Below, piece after piece: positions 6,519-9,356 of a DNA stretch of 9,356 bases. Location: contig MNUV01000029.1 in NCBI GenBank assembly GCA_001871235.1, forward strand, positions 1 through 9,356. The letters run 5' to 3'. Under the pieces are notes generated by a model. That model did not search any database, was not told the DNA's origin, and saw only the letters and a program-made list of their open reading frames with translations. The stretch is from Candidatus Falkowbacteria bacterium CG1_02_41_21. Its GTDB lineage: Bacteria > Patescibacteriota > Patescibacteriia > Patescibacteriales > UBA12465. Position numbers and translations under genes: made by a program. Numbering within the stretch: position 1 is the first letter of the stretch; every line of letters begins with the position of its first letter.

Positions 6519-7022
6519 TTAAGCGGCGGCTTCAGCGGCTGGCTTAACCCGAGATTCTTTAGCCTCCTGCAATTTCTGAGTGATGGCTTCCCGCCGAGCG
6601 CGCTCCGCCGCGGGCATATCTTTATAAATAGCGCCTAAAACGCCATTGATAAACTTGCCGGAAGATTCTCCGCCAAAAGTCTTGGCAATTTCAATCGCCT
6701 CATTAATGGCGACTCGAGGCGGGATATTGGCTGAATATAATAATTCGTAAATACCAATCCGGAGCACATTACGGTCAACCAAAGTAATTTGTTCCAGCGG
6801 CCATTCCGTGGCATACCGGCGAATATAGTTATCAATTTCTTCACTATGCTCTAAAATATTTTTAATGGTCTCGTGCACAAACCCGCCATCATCAAATTGC
6901 GGCGCAAAATTAGCGAAATTTTCATCAACGAGAGCATCAACATCATCATTCTTTTTGCCATTAAAATCCCACGCAAACAAAGTTTGCATGGCTATGGTTC
7001 GGGCTAAATGACGATTGGACAT
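6519..7022 (-). CDS. nusB: Transcription antitermination factor NusB
   Basis: NusB binds boxA RNA with NusE (S10) and supports antitermination and correct assembly during rRNA transcription. The 167 residues show the family core: an N-terminal R-x-x-A-R-x-x-A-M-Q-T-L-F-like helix at about 4-17, [14 protein letters not shown] at 81-94, and the conserved C-terminal helices [17 protein letters not shown] (101-117) and [10 protein letters not shown] (123-132). E. coli NusB has 139 residues; the excess here is mainly a charged, Ala-rich tail after about 137 that ends A-A-E-A-A-A. The start codon lies one base past the rpmF stop, so the two are probably coupled. A shorter open frame inside it, in another frame, is a shadow. 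Confidence 0.96.
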   Translation of the reverse strand: MSNRHLARTIAMQTLFAWDFNGKKNDDVDALVDENFANFAPQFDDGGFVHETIKNILEHSEEIDNYIRRYATEWPLEQITLVDRNVLRIGIYELLYSANIPPRVAINEAIEIAKTFGGESSGKFINGVLGAIYKDMPAAERARREAITQKLQEAKESRVKPAAEAAA

Positions 7023-7023
7023 A

Positions 7024-7236
7024 TTATTTTTTCTTAGCTTTAGTCGTCTTAGTAGCTTTAGGCGCCACCTTTAAAACCGTCTTACCTTTATAACTGCCGC
7101 AAAAATTACAAACGGAATGAGGTTGAACCGCCACGCCGCACTTGGAACATTTGTTTAAAGTCTTTTTGGTTAAAGCTAAATGAGCTCTATTTTTACCAAC
7201 AGCGCTTTTAGTCTTTCTTTTCTTGGGATTGGCCAT
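7024..7236 (-). CDS. rpmF: Large-subunit ribosomal protein L32, zinc-ribbon form
   Basis: L32 is a small protein of the 50S subunit. The start [19 protein letters not shown] is close to the family M-A-V-P-K-R-K-x-S-x-x-x-x-x-x-R-R-x-H pattern. Four cysteines, C30/C33 and C43/C46, form a C-x-x-C...C-x-x-C zinc ribbon, so this is the zinc-binding type and not the cysteine-free version used under zinc limitation. At 70 residues it is slightly longer than the usual 55-60, through a Lys/Thr/Ala-rich tail. It is the first gene after a good promoter and leads the rpmF-nusB-rnc-pilT run. No Shine-Dalgarno sequence is visible in its A/T-only leader. Confidence 0.96.
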   Translation of the reverse strand: MANPKKRKTKSAVGKNRAHLALTKKTLNKCSKCGVAVQPHSVCNFCGSYKGKTVLKVAPKATKTTKAKKK

Positions 7237-7281
7237 AAAATTAAATTTTTATTTATATTTTTATAGGATTAAGCTAGTTTA

Positions 7282-7309
7282 AGCATACCACATTAGTCAA
7301 AATAGTCAA
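7282..7309 (-). promoter_or_regulatory. Promoter of the rpmF-nusB-rnc-pilT operon
   Basis: On the minus strand TTGACT (7304-7309) is 5 of 6 to the -35 consensus. A 16-base spacer leads to TATGCT (7282-7287), 4 of 6 to the -10 consensus, with a TG extension at 7289-7290. It lies 45 bases before the rpmF ATG and directly after the ftsH stop. No terminator separates the two, so ftsH read-through may add to expression. A second TTGACTA copy (7294-7300) sits in the spacer, 9 bases from the first. Confidence 0.7.
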
Positions 7310-7323
7310 GAAAATAGCCAATT

Positions 7324-9147
7324 TTAGACTACTTTCGGGCCGACGATTGCTTCAAAAGCCTCTTTCTCAATCGTTTCTTTTTCCAACAACTCGGCCACAA
7401 TCTTTTCCAAATATTCCTTTTTATCGCGAATAATTCTGACCGCCGTTTTACCGGCTTCAGTGATAAAAACATTAATTTCTTCATCAATCTTCTCGGCCAC
7501 CTTTTCGCTATAATCCCGCTGTTCGTGAATCTCGCGACCCAAGAAAATCATTTCTTCTTTCTCGCCAAAAGTGCGCGGACCCAACATATTGCTCATGCCA
7601 AAGTCAGTGATTAGACTGCGAGCTAAAGAAGTCGCCCGACGCAAATCGGAAGTGGCTCCGGTAGTCACTTCTCCGAAAATTTCTTTCTCGGCAAAATGAC
7701 CGGCTAATAATACTGCCAGCTCTTCAATATATTCCGTTTTAGAATGCATGTGCCGGTCAACGCTCGGGAGTTTTAAAGTATACCCGCCGGCCGAGCCGCG
7801 CGAGATAATAGAAACTTTATGAACGGCATCGGTATTGGGCAAAAAATGAGCCACCAGGGCATGCCCCGCCTCATGATAAGCCGTTATTTTTTTTTCTTTC
7901 TCGGTAATAATGCGGCTCTTTCTTTCCGGGCCCATCATTACTTTTTCAATCGATTCATACATTTCTTCCATGCCAATCAATTTCTTATCCCTCCGCGCCG
8001 TCAAAATAGCCGCCTCATTTAAAACATTTTCTAAATCAGCTCCGGAAAATCCTGGAGTTCTTTCAGCGATTTTATGAAGATCAGCTCCGGCGACCAATGG
8101 TTTTTTTCGGGCATGAACATGCAAAATTTCATCACGATCTTTGATGTCGGGAATATCAATCACTACTTGCCTGTCAAAACGCCCCGGACGCAACAAGGCC
8201 GGATCGAGCACATCAGGACGATTAGTCGCCGCAACTACAATAATATTGGCATTAGGTTCAAAACCATCCATTTCCACCAAAATTTGATTTAAAGTCTGTT
8301 CTCTTTCATCATGGGAGCCACCCATACCGGAACCGCGCTTGCGACCCACGGCATCAATTTCATCAATAAACACAATACAGGGCGAACTTTTCTTGGCTTT
8401 TTGGAATAGAGAACGAACGCGAGAAGCGCCTACCCCCACAAACATTTCCACAAACTCCGAACCGGAAATATGAAAAAAAGGGACATTCGCTTCACCGGCC
8501 ACACAGCGCGCCATCAAAGTTTTACCGGTTCCCGGATTGCCTAAAAGCAAAACGCCCTTGGGAATTCGAGCCCCCAGGTCATGAAATTTTTTCGGAAAAC
8601 GCAAAAATTCCACGATTTCTTTTAATTCTTCTTTGGCTTCTTTGGCTCCGGCGATATCATCAAAAGTAACTTTAATTTTTTGATCGGTTTGGAATTCTTT
8701 GGCACCGCTTTGGCCAAAACTCATCGCGCGGGAATTAGCGCTGGCCACTCCGCGCATAGTAAAATAGAGAAAGGCGCCAATTAATAAAATCGGGAGCATA
8801 ATCGGCAACACCGTCATTAACCAAAAATTCATACCATCAGTCTCTTTGATCTTGATATTGACGGCTGCTAATTTTTGGCTGTCAATATTAAAATTTTTGA
8901 GAAGAGTTGATAATGATTCGCCGGTTTCTTTTTGCGCCACTTTTTGGCTACCGTCTTTCATAGTGATCTGGACTTCATCGCCGTTAACCAAGACTGAGGC
9001 TACTTGGCCGTTGTTAATCTCATTCACTAAAAATTCCAGGCCCACCTTATCACTCTTGGGAGATTTAGCGCTAAAAGCGCTAAAAACACTGGCGATAATT
9101 AAGAAAGCCAGAAAATAAATAAAAAAATTTTTAAATAAATTTTTCAT
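7324..9147 (-). CDS. ftsH: ATP-dependent zinc metalloprotease FtsH
   Basis: FtsH is a membrane-bound AAA+ protease that extracts and degrades damaged membrane proteins and some regulators. The 607 residues are close to the usual 610-650. The order is TM1 (about 8-26), a periplasmic or outer domain (about 27-107), TM2 (about 108-131), and a cytosolic AAA+ domain with Walker A GNPGTGKT (203-210), Walker B I-V-F-I-D-E-I-D (258-265), the pore loop F-V-G (236-238) and the second region of homology [19 protein letters not shown] (308-326). The peptidase domain has the zinc site H-E-A-G-H (425-429) and the likely third ligand D501 in T-T-G-A-T-S-D-L. All key residues are present. The start is the only one that keeps TM1. 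Its promoter lies next to an insertion-sequence end. Confidence 0.98.
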   Translation of the reverse strand: MKNLFKNFFIYFLAFLIIASVFSAFSAKSPKSDKVGLEFLVNEINNGQVASVLVNGDEVQITMKDGSQKVAQKETGESLSTLLKNFNIDSQKLAAVNIKIKETDGMNFWLMTVLPIMLPILLIGAFLYFTMRGVASANSRAMSFGQSGAKEFQTDQKIKVTFDDIAGAKEAKEELKEIVEFLRFPKKFHDLGARIPKGVLLLGNPGTGKTLMARCVAGEANVPFFHISGSEFVEMFVGVGASRVRSLFQKAKKSSPCIVFIDEIDAVGRKRGSGMGGSHDEREQTLNQILVEMDGFEPNANIIVVAATNRPDVLDPALLRPGRFDRQVVIDIPDIKDRDEILHVHARKKPLVAGADLHKIAERTPGFSGADLENVLNEAAILTARRDKKLIGMEEMYESIEKVMMGPERKSRIITEKEKKITAYHEAGHALVAHFLPNTDAVHKVSIISRGSAGGYTLKLPSVDRHMHSKTEYIEELAVLLAGHFAEKEIFGEVTTGATSDLRRATSLARSLITDFGMSNMLGPRTFGEKEEMIFLGREIHEQRDYSEKVAEKIDEEINVFITEAGKTAVRIIRDKKEYLEKIVAELLEKETIEKEAFEAIVGPKVV

Positions 9148-9182
9148 AAATAATAGCAGTTAAAGCAATCTAATATAGACTT

Positions 9183-9211
9183 AGTATATAACAGCCAGGC
9201 TATTTTAGCAA
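9183..9211 (-). promoter_or_regulatory. ftsH promoter
   Basis: On the minus strand TTGCTA (9206-9211) and TATACT (9183-9188) are separated by exactly 17 bases and match the consensus at 4 and 5 of 6 positions. The expected start near 9176 gives a leader of about 30 bases before the ATG at 9147. No Shine-Dalgarno sequence is seen. The -35 begins 8 bases from the insertion-sequence hairpin at 9220-9239. Confidence 0.65.
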
Positions 9212-9219
9212 ATGAAACT

Positions 9220-9239
9220 CCACGGCCTTACGCCCGTGG
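9220..9239. repeat. Subterminal hairpin of the IS200/IS605-like element
   Basis: CCACGG (9220-9225) pairs with CCGTGG (9234-9239) around an 8-base loop, CCTTACGC, that can pair further with a bulge. A related motif, GGGCTTACACCC (9247-9258), follows and shares the core CTTAC. Paired imperfect GC-rich hairpins of this kind are typical recognition sites of Y1 transposases. Confidence 0.55.
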
Positions 9240-9258
9240 TATCTCAGGGCTTACACCC

Positions 9259-9288
9259 AAAAAAACCATGAACAATCATGGTTTTTTT
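9259..9288. terminator. Bidirectional terminator after the transposase tail
   Basis: CCATGA (9266-9271) pairs with TCATGG (9276-9281) around a 4-base loop, flanked by seven A (9259-9265) and seven T (9282-9288), so it can end transcription on either strand. It overlaps the transposase stop codon on the minus strand and would separate transposase transcription from ftsH. Confidence 0.8.
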
Positions 9289-9356
9289 ATATTGCAAGCT
9301 TCGCTTGTCCGCTATCTTCCTTCTCTTGCATCTTGATATATTTACGAATGATTGCT
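9287..9356 (-). CDS. C-terminal end of a probable IS200/IS605 (Y1) transposase, partial
   Basis: The gene enters from the right edge; only 22 codons and a TAA (9287-9289) are in view, read in the frame beginning at 9355. The visible end is A-I-I-R-K-Y-I-K-M-Q-E-K-E-D-S-G-Q, then A-K-L-A-I. An I-R-x-Y-I-x-x-Q-E-K-E-D segment near the C-terminus is what I know from TnpA proteins of IS200/IS605-like elements, where the helix carries the catalytic Tyr or follows it. The neighbouring hairpins agree. Because the rest is outside the window, I cannot tell whether the gene is intact. Confidence 0.5.
   Translation of the reverse strand, partial: AIIRKYIKMQEKEDSGQAKLAI

Larger units (their letters stand above)
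9212..9356 (-). mobile_element. Right end of an IS200/IS605-like element
   Basis: Three things occur together: the C-terminal codons of a probable Y1 transposase, a bidirectional terminator, and an imperfect subterminal hairpin (9220-9239), in the order expected at the right end of an IS200/IS605 element whose tnpA reads on the minus strand. Such elements have no terminal inverted repeats, only hairpins read by the transposase. The exact boundary is not visible; about 9212-9219 is a guess. The element continues beyond the window. Confidence 0.5.

Noticed and set aside
6635..6844. Minus-strand 69-codon open frame inside nusB
   Set aside because: It lies in another frame of a clear NusB and has no similarity that I recognise.
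7819..9118. Plus-strand open frames opposite ftsH (7819-8022, 8074-8292, 8846-9118)
   Set aside because: Antisense to an intact FtsH with all motifs; the hydrophobic look of the last one mirrors the membrane and outer region of FtsH.
279..9147. Alternative genetic code with TGA read as an amino acid, as in some Patescibacteria
   Set aside because: All long genes read through with the standard code, end in TAA or TAG at the expected family lengths, and contain no in-frame TGA.

Overview
The window looks like a piece of a Patescibacteria (Candidate Phyla Radiation) chromosome, probably of the Parcubacteria/ABY1 type. This is inferred from gene content, not from a search. The signs are AT-rich intergenic DNA, leaders with little or no Shine-Dalgarno sequence, very tight gene packing, a secreted protein that joins a type IV secretion pilin-like head to Ig-like and Cys-rich modules, and an rpmF-nusB-rnc block without the fatty-acid genes that often lie between rpmF and rnc. 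TAA and TAG end the genes and the standard code reads all of them. Every gene is on the minus strand, so the order of transcription runs from high to low coordinates.

Layout in transcription order. At 9212-9356 is the tail of an IS200/IS605-like element: the last codons of a Y1-type transposase, a bidirectional terminator and a subterminal hairpin. Its edge touches the promoter of ftsH (7324-9147), the membrane AAA+ zinc protease. A second promoter (7282-7309) opens a compact run: rpmF (ribosomal protein L32), nusB (antitermination and rRNA transcription), rnc (RNase III), a pilT-like pilus retraction ATPase, and an 88-residue single-pass membrane protein. A strong GC-rich terminator (4232-4257) ends this run. 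An extended -10 promoter overlapping that terminator drives an 896-residue exported surface protein (1484-4174). recA (279-1358) follows with its own -10 and a structured leader. Downstream of recA, 1-232 holds hairpins and the degraded 5' end of a DUF772/IS1182-like transposase.

The core genes serve ribosome building and RNA processing (L32, NusB, RNase III), membrane proteolysis (FtsH) and recombination (RecA). PilT and the pilin-headed surface protein point to pili and cell-surface contact, which fits the host-attached lifestyle proposed for this group.

I found no clear new defence or mobile system. The most interesting points are the imperfect inverted repeat built from 8-bp repeats just upstream of the RNase III gene, the mosaic surface protein with a phage-structural-like module, the stem-loop just before recA, and the two different insertion-sequence remnants that flank this housekeeping block.
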